In this document: piece by piece, positions 13,401 through 23,755 of the stretch
Layout: each line of letters begins with the position of its first letter
Position numbering within the stretch: the first letter of the stretch is position 1
Assembly (NCBI RefSeq): GCF_020882245.1
Contig: NC_083598.1
Coordinates: forward strand, 49,513,858 to 49,577,857
Reading direction: 5' to 3'
Length of the DNA: 64,000 nt
Origin: Rhopalosiphum padi
Taxonomy: Eukaryota; Arthropoda; Insecta; Hemiptera; Aphididae
Translations under genes and position numbers: made by a program
The notes under the pieces: model-generated
What the model was told of the DNA's origin: nothing
The model's database searches: none
Seen by the model: the letters and a program-made list of their open reading frames with translations, nothing else

Positions 13401-16400
13401 TGCTTCTATACAGCGCCTCTTATAACTCAATTAATTTAATTTATACTATCATAGTATTATAGTATTACCTATACAAGTGTGTATTAACGGTGATGAATAA
13501 TATTTTCCTCTAGGGACAATTTTGTAATATGACCGTAAAAGTATATGTTACAGATGCTTACTCTCATACTAAATTATTTTTTTAATATGGGTGAATACTA
13601 AAAATGCTCGTGAGAATAGAATAGTACCGTCATTAAAATTCAACCAATATGTTATTTTATGAAATTTAGTAGGTACTAAAAATTCAAATACGTATTTTCC
13701 TATTTATACTTACATGTGAAATTAGTTGAGTAAATTAAAAATTCATATTAACCGCACAAAGAATAGGAAATATGGGTTCTTGTTATATTAAAAGAGAAGA
13801 AAAGAGAAGAAATTCATTTTATAATTGACTTTTTAAATAATAAATCTGTTTATAAATAGTGCTTTAAGCACAAACGTCTATTCATTATAATATGCTTATA
13901 TATTAGGCTACCTACCTACCACCAGCGTATATTTTAAATAAAGAACAAGTTTCATAATAATGCACTAGGCCACTTCATAATAATTAATTTTTACAATTAA
14001 AGTCATATATTATTATATCATTATAAAATGCATAGATATTATATAAATTCATATACTACAGAGTTAAGTTAATTAAAATATGTTTTAATTAATTTATGCA
14101 TATTTAAATTATAATTTCTCTAGTAGATATTAATATATAGGCATATAGCCAATACAAGTAACCTTTAAAAACGTAATAATAATAATACCAAAGTTTAAAA
14201 AATAAGCTGTGCATTGATTCACTAGATATTATTTTTCTTATTATGTGAATTATATTGGATTGTGTACCTAATTCATATGTTTGCCTATTATAAATGAGTT
14301 TATATTATCCACCTTTATTTTATACTATAGTAACAACTAACAATACTAACAAATAAATTAAATTTTAGATTACATATATGCGATAGCGAATATAATATTG
14401 ATTGTAGAATGAAATATGGGTTTTTTCTGAACATACTTTTTATAGTGTTTTAAAAATATCATTATTTGTGATACATTAATATCATTATTGTAAATTAGCA
14501 ACATAGAATATAGCAAAATTTGAAAATCTTTAAATTTTAGTTATGAATAATTTGTAACTTCGTGAGCTTCACGTATTATTTTAAATAATTTATTAGTATT
14601 CTTTGAGAAAATGTAGAGAATTAAATAAAAACAATTATTCTTTTTTTGTTTCATTTTGTGTAACATAATAGGTATATACTTTTTAATATGTTGCACTTAA
14701 AATCCGATAAATAGACTTATAAGTTCGTAGCTAATAATATTATGCATGAATATAATAATTAATAATAGGATATTTATTTATTTTTAATACAAACACATTA
14801 AAAAAATGAATTGATTTGTTTAGCCAAATGAAACATATTTATTTAACAAATCTATTATTGATATTATTTATTATATTTTATTTCTATTATTATAGTATTA
14901 TTCATTCATTAGTATTACTAAAATATACTACTAAGTGTAACATGTATGTATATCATTATAGAATATTAGATTATACCTATAAATTATAAGTGCACAATGA
15001 AAGTTTTAAGATTGAACTGTAAATAGAGTATAGACATATTATTTATACATAACTACGTAATACTGTGTGTCTACGACATAATGCTGTGATTTTATTTTAA
15101 ATCACCTTTAGAAACCACCCACGCATTTAAATCACCACCTACAATAGGAACAATAAACGTAAGCATTGAGTATAATATACTCTTTACTATATTCTATAGA
15201 CTAAATAGGTAGGTATACATAACGTACCTACCTACCTATGTGCGTGCCATGTGATAATAATGACGGAAATGAACCATTTAATGATGGTAAAAAATACATT
15301 GTAGAGCGAATAAAACAATAATAGGACCACCATCGTCCACTCGCGCGTGTGGTATGTAAACCATAACATAACACATTGGGTTATATACGAAATATAGTAT
15401 AAGCACAATTTAAATTTCACTGGTGGACTTCTCCTCAATTCCTACATCATCCTGACTATTACATATTCTAGTAAGTATATAATTACAAAAAATCTTGTAT
15501 TTATACAGAGTGATCACCAAGCATGCGCATCCCCGTTTATTCATTTAATAATAAATTTATTCAAATTCTGACCCTTGGAATTTTTAAATGTACTTAAGGA
15601 TTTTATTTTTAAATTCTTGAAATTTTTTGTACTGTAATTTTTAGATCCTTATTTTATAATACATTATTTTCTAGATAATTTGTTGAAAATGTTGGTAGAT
15701 TCATAAACGTAAATAGTGTTTGAAATTTGCGGGGGCTGTAGCTCGGTTCTATGCTGGATTTCGAATGTATTATGTACTTAGTTAAATCATTAGTTTTTTG
15801 GGGGCTAAACCCCCAAGCCCCGCCCTATTTGCGCCTACGTGTATCTAACTAAAAACGGTTTTATACAAATACGAAATAGATATAATATTGAATCTAGTAT
15901 TTAATATACTATTTGACCATTATTTTGTAAGTAACAACATATTACATTTTAACATATTTTACGTTAAAATTTTCAGAAAAATATCCGCTAAATAATTTAC
16001 AGTATAAATAGAAAGTTCTCATTTAAAAAACAGAAGTTTGTATCTTTACTGGATACTCTTTAAGTGGCTTAAGTAGTACAAAAAAATTAGAAAATATAAT
16101 CTTAAAATATACTTAAAAATTCCAAAGATTAGATTTATGAATAAAACTACTTTATTGAAGCAAAAATGGGGTGAGTATGCGTGATGAATCATTCTGTATT
16201 AATTATACATTATACATAGGTACCTTATACCTTATGCGTTCAACAACATTTTTCCTAGCTCCGCCACTTTTTTAATTATTATTATTATGTTATTGATGTT
16301 ATTGTTAAGGTCCGGAGGACATTACAATTGATAAATGATAATGCATAATACCCCTCAAGGTTGTAGCGTATACAAGACTTAGTATTTTTTTCGTCTTTTA

Positions 16401-16885
16401 GGTTCTGTGTTTAATGCAAATTCATGTTTTTATTCTCATAGATGTAGAGTATTGTAAACACATGTTCTGAAAAATACCAGAAACATAATATAGTACATAG
16501 ACTTTTACTATGCTATTATGTGGTATATATTTTTGAATTATCTAAAAATATATAAATATACATAAAGATCCTCAGTCTCTCACAACTCTCCCCTACCGCC
16601 CCACCCCCAAAAAAAAAAAAACTTAAAAATATTAAAAATGTACCTAAATTTGTGATGGTTTATACGGATTACCGTCGAAACCTAGTACCCCCCCATCGTG
16701 ACATATTATTATTATTATCATATTAACGAATATGGAGCAAACGCGTGTAAAGTGATGTGCTTATATTGTCCACTTGCCTCGCTTCTGACCAGTCGGTGCG
16801 TGGCCAACCGGACCTCGGCAAAGTTGCCTTTGCCAATGCGCCGGTCGATGGTATAGAACCCGATAGTGTCCGGTTTGCAGTCCAT
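4446..16885 (-). CDS. SIK2: Salt-inducible kinase, SIK2-like (5' half of gene, three coding exons)
   Basis: AMPK-related Ser/Thr kinase of the SIK/QIK group; in animals SIKs phosphorylate CRTC coactivators and class IIa HDACs downstream of LKB1. Exons read on the minus strand are 16885-16778, 8969-8853 and 4509-4446, encoding residues 1-36, 37-75 and 76-96. The ATG at 16885 is the first Met after in-frame stops and lies just before the kinase fold. Visible motifs: glycine loop G18-K-G20-N-F22-A-E-V25, VAIK Lys40, the alpha-C Glu58 in HREVDIM, the stretch LDHPHIIKLYQ, and hinge SEYAS (88-92) followed by QGEIF. LDAVNLEK and LDHPHIIKLYQ resemble SIK2 more than SIK3. Splice phases are 0, 0 and 1 and join in frame. 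Intron 1 uses a GC donor. The catalytic loop, activation loop, UBA and C-terminal regulatory exons are not in the window; transcription continues off its left edge. Family certain; the SIK2 paralogue call is likely. Confidence 0.92.
5151..5321. mobile_element. Short hAT-type MITE
   Basis: The left end CAGGGATCAC and the reverse complement of the right end (AAGGGGTCACC) form imperfect terminal inverted repeats, with GCGGCCC words just inside both ends as in many hAT elements. The flanks are ctacaaga (5143-5150) and ctataaga (5322-5329), an 8-bp target duplication with one mismatch, as expected for hAT. It has no coding capacity. Confidence 0.7.
5918..6195 (+). pseudogene. hAT transposase C-terminal (dimerisation) remnant
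   Basis: The plus-strand frame reads VHTALNIALT, one stop, PVSFYSVKRTFSTLRRVKTW, then DDNRLHGLCM. This is the hAT C-terminal dimerisation motif (canonical form: ALRILLTLPVS...ERSFSxLxxIKTxLR), in the version found in ZMYM1-like insect hATs. The stop replaces the residue before the conserved Pro. No start codon, N-terminus or intact ends are visible. It is a dead fragment inside SIK intron 2. Confidence 0.7.
7331..7347. repeat. Short interstitial (CCTAA)n tract
   Basis: Three consecutive AACCT units at the start of dispersed-repeat copy A match the insect telomeric repeat TTAGG on the other strand. A two-unit TTAGG tract lies near 8212. Too short to indicate a telomere; probably chance or part of the repeat. 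Confidence 0.4.
7360..8787 (+). repeat. Dispersed repeat, copy A (also at 59.2-60.1 kb)
   Basis: Begins with a TGTATTAAATTTGAACTCAA-type word followed by ACGATTCCAAGCG and ends with CATTGTAAAATCAATTCATT followed by CATCGCACAGAATCT. The same landmarks in the same order and orientation occur at 59208-60137. Between them both copies share many words, such as GTGAAAATTTTAAG and AATTATAACAAAAT. This copy is longer and more diverged. No ORF. The class is unclear; near-terminal GATTCT..ACGGAG words in inverse orientation in copy B suggest a non-autonomous DNA element. Confidence 0.6.
10696..10864. mobile_element. Decayed hAT-type MITE
   Basis: The left end CAGTGATTTTTAAC and the reverse complement of the right end CAGCGATTTTCAAA form inverted repeats, with a CCAGGTATGCCACA word just inside the left end. 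These are hAT-like termini. The flanking 8-mers aactatga and agttataa agree at only five positions, so a target duplication is not secure. Confidence 0.45.
15506..16196. mobile_element. Fold-back DNA element with a nested repeat fragment
   Basis: The left end CAGAGTGATCACCAAGCATG mirrors the right end, whose reverse complement starts CAGAATGATTCATCACGCAT. The inverted similarity continues inward for over 100 bp through GGAATTTTTAA-type words on both sides. The centre (about 15720-15850) holds a GGGGGCTAAACCCCC-type fragment related to pieces at 5.68, 19.76 and 21.03 kb, apparently inserted later. No coding sequence. Superfamily unassigned; TA-like flanks are seen but no clear target duplication. 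Confidence 0.6.
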
Positions 16886-17430
16886 CGTCGCGTGTCGCCG
16901 GTTGCCGGTGGTGTGGATCCGCAGTGCAGCAGTTATGCAGCCCTGTTGCGGGGGACGGCGATTGAACGTCCGGTGGTCGCGGGAAAACGCGACGCGGACG
17001 GCACGGCGCTACTGCTACCGCCGATGCTACGGCGATAGCCCGACGCCATCCGCATGACGGCCAGTTGCTATTATACACAATATCGCGACAATATATTATC
17101 CTATGATGGTTGTGACAATGTTGCCCGGCATGCGATACGGCATGAGCGGCCGATATAGCGTCGGCGGCAGCGGCGGCGGGACCGTAATAATATTATGAAT
17201 GCGCTGAGGCGCGGATCACCGGCAGTGCTCTGCGGTGGCCGGCTGACGCGCGCGCCGGTACCGCTTTCGCGTATGCCCGTCGTCGTCCCCGCCGGCGCGC
17301 GTCCGTGACGTCAAAGCGCGATGGCCTGGCGCTGTGCGGCGGAAAGTGCAACTATAATACACGATTGCGGCGGCGGTCAGGTAATCGGTGTGCGTCTTCT
17401 CGGATAGGTACCCAGAAAATTGAATTATGG
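16886..17430 (-). promoter_or_regulatory. GC- and CpG-rich promoter/5' UTR region of SIK
   Basis: The AT-rich background changes abruptly to a GC- and CpG-dense block immediately upstream of the SIK start codon and returns to AT-rich sequence near 17.43 kb. Open frames on both strands here are compositional and carry no domain. A perfect 8-bp cAMP-response element palindrome (TGACGTCA) lies at 17306-17313. Core promoter position is inferred, not proven; 5' UTR exons could lie in this block. Confidence 0.7.
17306..17313. promoter_or_regulatory. Consensus CRE palindrome (CREB/ATF site)
   Basis: The sequence TGACGTCA, the full-site CREB recognition palindrome, sits about 420 bp upstream of the SIK ATG inside the CpG-rich promoter block. 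Mammalian SIK1 is a known CREB target and SIK kinases inhibit the CREB coactivator CRTC, so a CRE here would fit negative feedback. The site itself is seen; its function is inferred. Confidence 0.5.
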
Positions 17431-18469
17431 ACACCACTTAACCGCTAGGTAGATATTTATGCAATTTGTATAACCACACCACTGAAAAGTCTGAAACACT
17501 AGACTTTTGCATCTGTATCGCGAAAAAAGTACTAACGGAAAAAAATTCACTTTAGAAAAAAATTTACAAATCATAACAAAGTATTGTAATAATAATAATA
17601 TAATTCTCCATTTCATTTTCCACGTTTTAGGCTTCAACAATTTAATTATACAACCTTTTTATTTCTTTATTGTTGTTCAAGTTTAATTTTTGTAATGTAA
17701 TTAAAATGATACAAAGAGGTAGGTATCCAGCAATATAAATGATATAGGTAAAATGTATCCACTTCAGTACTTTACTCAAATCTATCAACATTTTTGAATT
17801 TGTAACAATAGTTGTGTAATAAGAATGCTTCTTGTGAGTCACGTGGACTTCTTCCCATGGTCAAATTACCGAATGTCATCTGCCGTACATCCCGTGATTT
17901 ATAGATAGTATACGATATTCGTATATTATAACTGCAGTATTTGAGCGTTATTATAGACACTATAGAGTAGTAAGATCAACAGATTTAATACCGTTTACGT
18001 TTACGCTAAATATTTTTTTTTTTACATTGAATACTATATCTACCAATATAATAACCACACGTTTGAACTGTTTAAAGTGTTCTCCTACCTTGAGTTGAGT
18101 TAAGGTTTTTTCACGGTTTTCTCTGTGTCATATACAATATATACATTTTAGGTTTTTTGCCACCCTAGTAAAATTTAATTTACGCTGCACCTATTTAATA
18201 ATTAGTTTTTTGGAGAGTATGAGGGTATATAAAATAAAGACTCGTTTTAAACAATAAATCCTTATTGTTTTTATTAAAAAAAAAAGTTTTAAATGACATT
18301 GTTTTTTTATAAAATACCTATAAATTATGAAAATAGAACAAGTCATTATACATATTTTACAGAAATAACAGTATCACACGCATCAACAAAAAGTTTTAAT
18401 TATTAATTGCAAAAATATAACTATAAAATTAAAAATATTAATATAATAAATCAAATTTATTTTGAGAGC

Positions 18470-18720
18470 CTTTTAGTGTACAAAATCAATCAATACATTT
18501 TTGAACTCAAGATCTTTCATAATTTTTTCTTCAATTAAAATTACAGTAAGATTACTTAAGCTTTTTTAATTTAATAAAGACTTTTTAATTTGGAAAAACT
18601 CCGTTCGCCTGTTTCGACCAATACAGGCATTGTTAAAATAATACGAAGTGCTACAGCTGCGTTTGGTACGAAATTGTCATTATTTATAATAAGCTGTAAT
18701 ATTTCCAATTGGGTATTATT
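18470..18720 (-). pseudogene. hAT transposase C-terminal remnant
   Basis: The minus strand encodes NAAVALRIILTMPVLVETGE followed by RSFSKLK, then after a frame shift LSNLTVILIEEKI. This is the hAT dimerisation domain (consensus ALRIxLTxPVxVAxGERSFSKLK...LSxLAxLSIE). Stops and frameshifts show it is dead. It faces away from the N-terminal hAT fragment at 20.3 kb, so the two are probably separate insertions. Confidence 0.75.
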
Positions 18721-20331
18721 GGGTTTTAATAATTCAGATATATTGTTACTAACTCTTACTAACTAAAAACTAAATAACATTACTACAGTGCATCATCAGT
18801 AAACGAGATATTATTATTATATATTTTTTTGAATTTCATGTTTCATGTTTTTCATTCGAAATTAGCCGCTTTAGGCTATTTATGAGCTGGTCCTGTACCT
18901 ATATATATAGGTATGATGTATTATTATTATTATCTATTTATATCTATATACATATACATTATAATATCAATCATAATACATTTTTATTTTTTTGTCCACT
19001 ATATATACATTTATAAACTACTGAACCATTTTCAATAAAAGTTACATCAATAGATTCTTTAAGACTTTGTAGCTCGTTGCTCGTATTTCAACCTCTATAA
19101 TGGATAACTTAAAAATCGAACATTCTTTTATTTATATAATTTATAGGATTGTCGTTAATTACAAATAATAAAATATATAGGTATTATGATTGAATATACA
19201 TAATTTTCTGTGCGACTTTGCTGTATTATATTTTGTTATTTAGGGTAATAGTCATTCTGTATAAATGAAAAATTGTGTGTTACAGTTGTTAAACATAAGT
19301 CAAAGTGTATGGTTCAATAATTGAATTTTAAATCCTGAAAAAATACTCTACTGATCTTCACAAAAAAAACTAAGAATATTTCAACTGAAGCAAAACTTAA
19401 TGAATGATAAATAGACGATCGGTTAATACCTAAGTATCTATAGGTCTATAGGTTATCTATAATAATTGAAGATATTATATTAGTTGGGTTATATCTAAAA
19501 TCTAAATGACGTATATCTATATATAGTATGTAAATTCAAAAATATTAATCAATTAACACTAAATGTTGCATACCTACGAAATTTTTATATCAAAATATCA
19601 AATACTCAAATAAACTGTATTTATATTATTACATTTTAAGTTTCCACTTCCCCCTTACAAGGAAACTAGGGACAAACCTACTGTAAAGGATTATAGACAT
19701 GTTGAATTTGAGTTCAATGATTTATTATTGCATATAAAAATATAAAGTAGGCATAGGCATAAATTGGGGGGGGGCTTAGCCACCCTACATTATTTTAAAG
19801 TTTTTCAACAGATTTCAGGATTTTTATCAAAGAAAATTTTAAAATGTACTACGTAGTTCTTAAACAAGATATCCGATAGGTATGAGTTATGTAAAGTGTA
19901 AACTTTAAAAACTTAAGGTTCATGCATCATGCATGCATTTTATTTTGTAAATTTATAATAGAATTAGAATAATTGAACTACATTAATATTTTATAACAAC
20001 AATGATAATAGGTTAAGTATACCTTGATAAAATAGGTTTCTAGAAATGCCAAATGGTATATGTAACGTTTGGTATATTTAGCGTCTATTATTTCGCTAAT
20101 AGGAAAAGTCACTATCTTTGACAAAATACAATTAACAATCTGTTACGCGATGACTGGAGTCATTACTATGAAGGTATTATACGGTAATGGTAAACGCTAC
20201 ACATTGAATACTGATTGATCAGTTACGATTTTATAACGAGCATTGCGCAGCTAGTGTTATTTTCTGTGTTAAAAATTAAAACTTAAAAGTTCAACTTTTA
20301 ATTTTAATGCGAGTTATGAGTGTGACTATGA

Positions 20332-20518
20332 ATAAACGTGTTTTTGATATTTTCAATTTTACAAAACCTAAACCGAAAAAATTAAAAAGTAATTCGGATA
20401 ATGATTCCGATACCTAGCGTTGATTTTGATTTATTAGCACCCTCTAGTTTTTCTAGTAACACATCGTGGTTAAATGAAACCAACTGTGAATCTAGCTCTT
20501 TCTATATAAGCTTATCAG
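20332..20518 (+). pseudogene. hAT-like transposase N-terminal fragment
   Basis: A plus-strand ATG at 20332 opens MNKRVFDIFNFTKPK followed by a Lys/Asp-rich tail and a stop; after a frameshift the frame continues as VDFDLLAPSSFSSN and then SWLNET. Short starts of this type (Met, basic, DIFxF, then an acidic linker) are typical of ZMYM1-like hAT transposases in aphids. The coding stretch is cut by the MITE at 20519. Assignment is tentative because no zinc finger or catalytic domain remains. Confidence 0.4.
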
Positions 20519-21000
20519 TAGGGTTGTGAATTTAATGCACTAAAAAACTTTAAAAAATGCATTTAAAATGTCAAAAAAAATGCAATAAAATATGCACTTA
20601 AAATGCAAAAAATGCATTTAAAATACCAAAAACTATGGTATAAAATGCACTTAAAATGGTTTTTAATTTAATATTTATATTGATATTAGTATATTATATG
20701 TATAAAAATGTATTTATTTAATAAAAATAAATAAAAAAGTTGATTTTATTTGAATTTTGATTGATTCTTTAATAATGCTATTCACCTGAAACATTTTTTT
20801 AAAAGGTTGTTAAAGATATTAATTGACGAAATTGAATACTGGAAAATGAATTTAAAAAAGGAAATTATGAACTAAAAAATTCAAAATAAAAGTTTCATAA
20901 ATGGATTTGTTATTATTACATAATTCAAATTATGTATTTACAAAGCTACGTTTCACAATTACCAAAAATAAATGCACTTTCCTACAAATTCACAGCTCTA
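20519..21000. mobile_element. hAT-type MITE inserted in older transposon sequence
   Basis: The left end TAGGGTTGTGAATTT and the reverse complement of the right end TAGAGCTGTGAATTT are terminal inverted repeats. The flanks are cttatcag (20511-20518) and ctcatcag (21001-21008), an 8-bp duplication with one mismatch. Inside the left end are several AATGCATTTAAAAT-type words. No coding capacity. Confidence 0.75.
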
Positions 21001-21639
21001 CTCATCAGAAAATATATTATAATATAAATTGTAGGGATGCGGGGGGCGAAGCCCTCCGCGGTCCTGTTCTATGTTTATAATTTTAACCCCCTTCCTAACA
21101 AGCCAAATTTACGCCCATGAAAGTAGGTCAGTGTACTTAATACGTTTTTTTCCTTAACAACGTATTCGTATATATTATGTTAAAGTATTAAATATTATAG
21201 CTGAAACCGGCTTCACAAAATTAAAAAACCACTCACCTATAGGTGTTAAGTCTCAAAATGTGCCTCGTCCTTATATTAAATTTTAGTTAGTAAATTATTG
21301 CTACATTAGAATGTAGCGCGTGGATATCGTACAGCTAATTGTGGTAGGTAGTCGCGATAAAGGAGGTAGTCTTGGGTGGTAGTCACGAAAATAGCTGTAG
21401 TCTCGTATAACAAGAAAGTACCATTTTGGTAGTCTTAAATAACAGGATTGCGATGTTGTCAAAAATCATGGTAGTCTCGTATAACAGGAAAATACCTATT
21501 AAATTTTATTTTTACCTCTCAAAACTCAAAAGTAACATAACAAGATTCAATATTATAGTTTTTATCAGAAATGAAACTTCTCTTCTATTGAATTTATGTA
21601 TATATAATATTATTTATTCTATTAACTATTCTAAAATAT

Positions 21640-21880
21640 CTTACTTTTTGCTGACGATGCGAACATTTTTCATGTCATCAATTCACACTTTGATGCCAAG
21701 GATCTGCAGAATGATTTAATAAGCTTTAATATCTGGTGCTCGCATTATATAATGGTCTTCCCTTTAATATTAATAAATAATGTCAAATAATTATTTTTTC
21801 TAAGAAATACGCTAACTTGATTTTTAACTATTTAAATAAATATTCAAAATGATATTATTCTCACTCGAACAAATCTTGTA
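21640..21880 (+). pseudogene. LINE reverse transcriptase remnant (FADD box)
   Basis: The plus strand reads LFADDANIFHVINSHFDAKD, then LQNDLISFNIWC, then after a frameshift NINKCQIIIFS. This is the RT palm motif C (F/YADD) and the following NL/LQxDLxxFxxWCxxN...NxxKCxxxxFSR block of non-LTR retrotransposon polymerases. Frameshifts and loss of the upstream RT show it is dead. Confidence 0.7.
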
Positions 21881-23755
21881 AAAGACCATATCATTAACCA
21901 TGGTAGCTACCTTTAAAATCTCGACGACGCCGCCGCGGAAACTAACTGCCTTCGCATTGTTTTGTTTTGTCATAACTACATAGGTATATCACAATGAAAA
22001 TTTTTTCGGGAAAAATAATGATTATTAAAAATTACTGGTAATTGTTTACACGTATGCATGTAAACCAATTTGTAAGCCCTCCCCCGACATATATCCAAAG
22101 TGCGGCCGATGGTACACCTACTACACCTCCACAAAAACCGGTACCATGATTTTAGGTAGGTAATCTGAATGCAACCGCGTAAACTCATGTTTCCCACCAA
22201 AAGAATTGGGCACAAATGTAGTTTGAAAATAAATTTGTTATCACTAGCTAAATTTTACTTAAAACCATTTGTTAAATATTTTAATAATATAATCATTAAA
22301 AAATCGATAAATTATAACTATATAAAATAGGTACCTAGTATAAATAGCTGCTCAGATTAGATACTACTCTACTATACAGGTATTGTTTTAATTTTACTAT
22401 TTTTAGAGCAGAATTGTTTTAAACGACCGTTTTGATCACCAGTAAAATATATTTATTAGTAGATACTAAGTAGGTATCTCAGTATCTGATTTTCACCGAG
22501 TACCTACACAACTTCCTACAAGGCGCGAGCCCGTGAAAATTTACAATATTAAAATACTATAAATGACAATAATATGTAAAATTTAAATTAAATCAATGGA
22601 GACCAACCATGCGAATATGGTTTCATAAGTAGTTTTTTTATAAGTTTACCAAACATATTTTCCGACCAAATTGTAATTTTTTGTAGATTGCAAATACATG
22701 ATAAAAAAAAATAAAGAAGATCGATGTGACATACACAATCAGACCAATAAAGGAACAAAGTATACTAAGAGTATACTCGAGTAAAACTTATCAGTTATCA
22801 CCAATCATGTTATAGGGGTTGAATTTAATAACACCTTCATGAAGGATCTTTTATGATATACAATTAATTTTATAGTTTATATACTACAATTTAAATACTC
22901 AGAAATATGAAGCATTTATTTCAGATACAATTTACTTTTTTTCAAATTTTATTCAACAATTTTTTATTTTTTAATAATAGAGGTAAAATATACCTCATCT
23001 TCCAATTTCTTATAACCAGTTTAGCAAAATAATACAAAATATTATTTTTGTTTAAACTATTTTGTTATAACTTATAAGTAAATATAATAAAAAACAATTT
23101 AGGTTATATAATTTCCTGAAATTATCTGTTATCAAATCAGTTTATTACAGACGAGTTACACATAAATATAACTGAAACAAAAACCTAACACATGATGTAC
23201 AAAATATTTTGTAAGGTAAACAAATACAATTTTTAAGTTTTGAAACAAATAAGTATTGTAAGTACATCAAAAAAAAAAAAAATGTTAATATTGACGTGTT
23301 AACCACCAACTTGAATAACTCACAAATTTAACTTTGTGGCCAGGTTTTTAGTTGCCCTCAAAATATAATTATCATTTTTAAATAAGCGAAACAAACTTGA
23401 ACGTACAAACTTAACAAAAGAAAAAAATGTAATGACCTTTTTAAATTAACAATCATTTACACAATATTTGCCAAAAGAAATATTTCAAGTGACGTAGTCA
23501 CCATTTTAAATTAAAGTATTTTGTTTTGTTTTTCGAGAAGAAAGAGTAATTTTAACATTGTTTCTTAATATATATATATATATACAAATTACATACATAA
23601 ATAATTACTATGATATATAAAAATTTATCGAAGAATATTAACGAATTCTGTAGAATTTTTTTCTGTGGAATGAAAAAAATTCATAATTTATTACAAAATA
23701 TGATAAGTTGTCAAACACAAATTATGCTTATTCATAACAATATTTGGCAAAAATT

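Larger units (their letters stand above)
8970..16777. other. SIK intron 1 (7.8 kb), with MITEs and a fold-back element
   Basis: Runs from the GC donor at 16777-16776 to the AG acceptor at 8971-8970, which is preceded by a run of T on the minus strand. The content is AT-rich with no recognised exon. A decayed hAT MITE (10696-10864) and a long fold-back element (15506-16196) lie within it. Short open frames at 11313-11504, 12976-13164 and 15232-15438 have no similarity I recognise and look random. Confidence 0.75.
17431..23755. other. Gene-free interval with degraded transposons
   Basis: Between the SIK promoter and the 3' end of the gene at 23.76 kb I see no intact gene. It contains a hAT C-terminal remnant (18470-18720), GGGG-terminus fragments (about 19747-19790 and 21030-21120), a hAT N-terminal fragment (20332-20518) carrying a MITE (20519-21000), two GTAGTCTCGTATAACA words near 21392 and 21470, and a LINE RT remnant (21640-21880). 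A slightly GC-rich stretch at 21915-22215 has an open frame on the minus strand (21976-22215) without recognisable similarity. Confidence 0.6.

Noticed and set aside
16757..17078. Longest open frames across SIK exon 1 (plus 16757-17038, minus 16761-17078)
   Set aside because: They are in the wrong frames; the true kinase frame is the shorter one starting at 16885 and giving the glycine loop.
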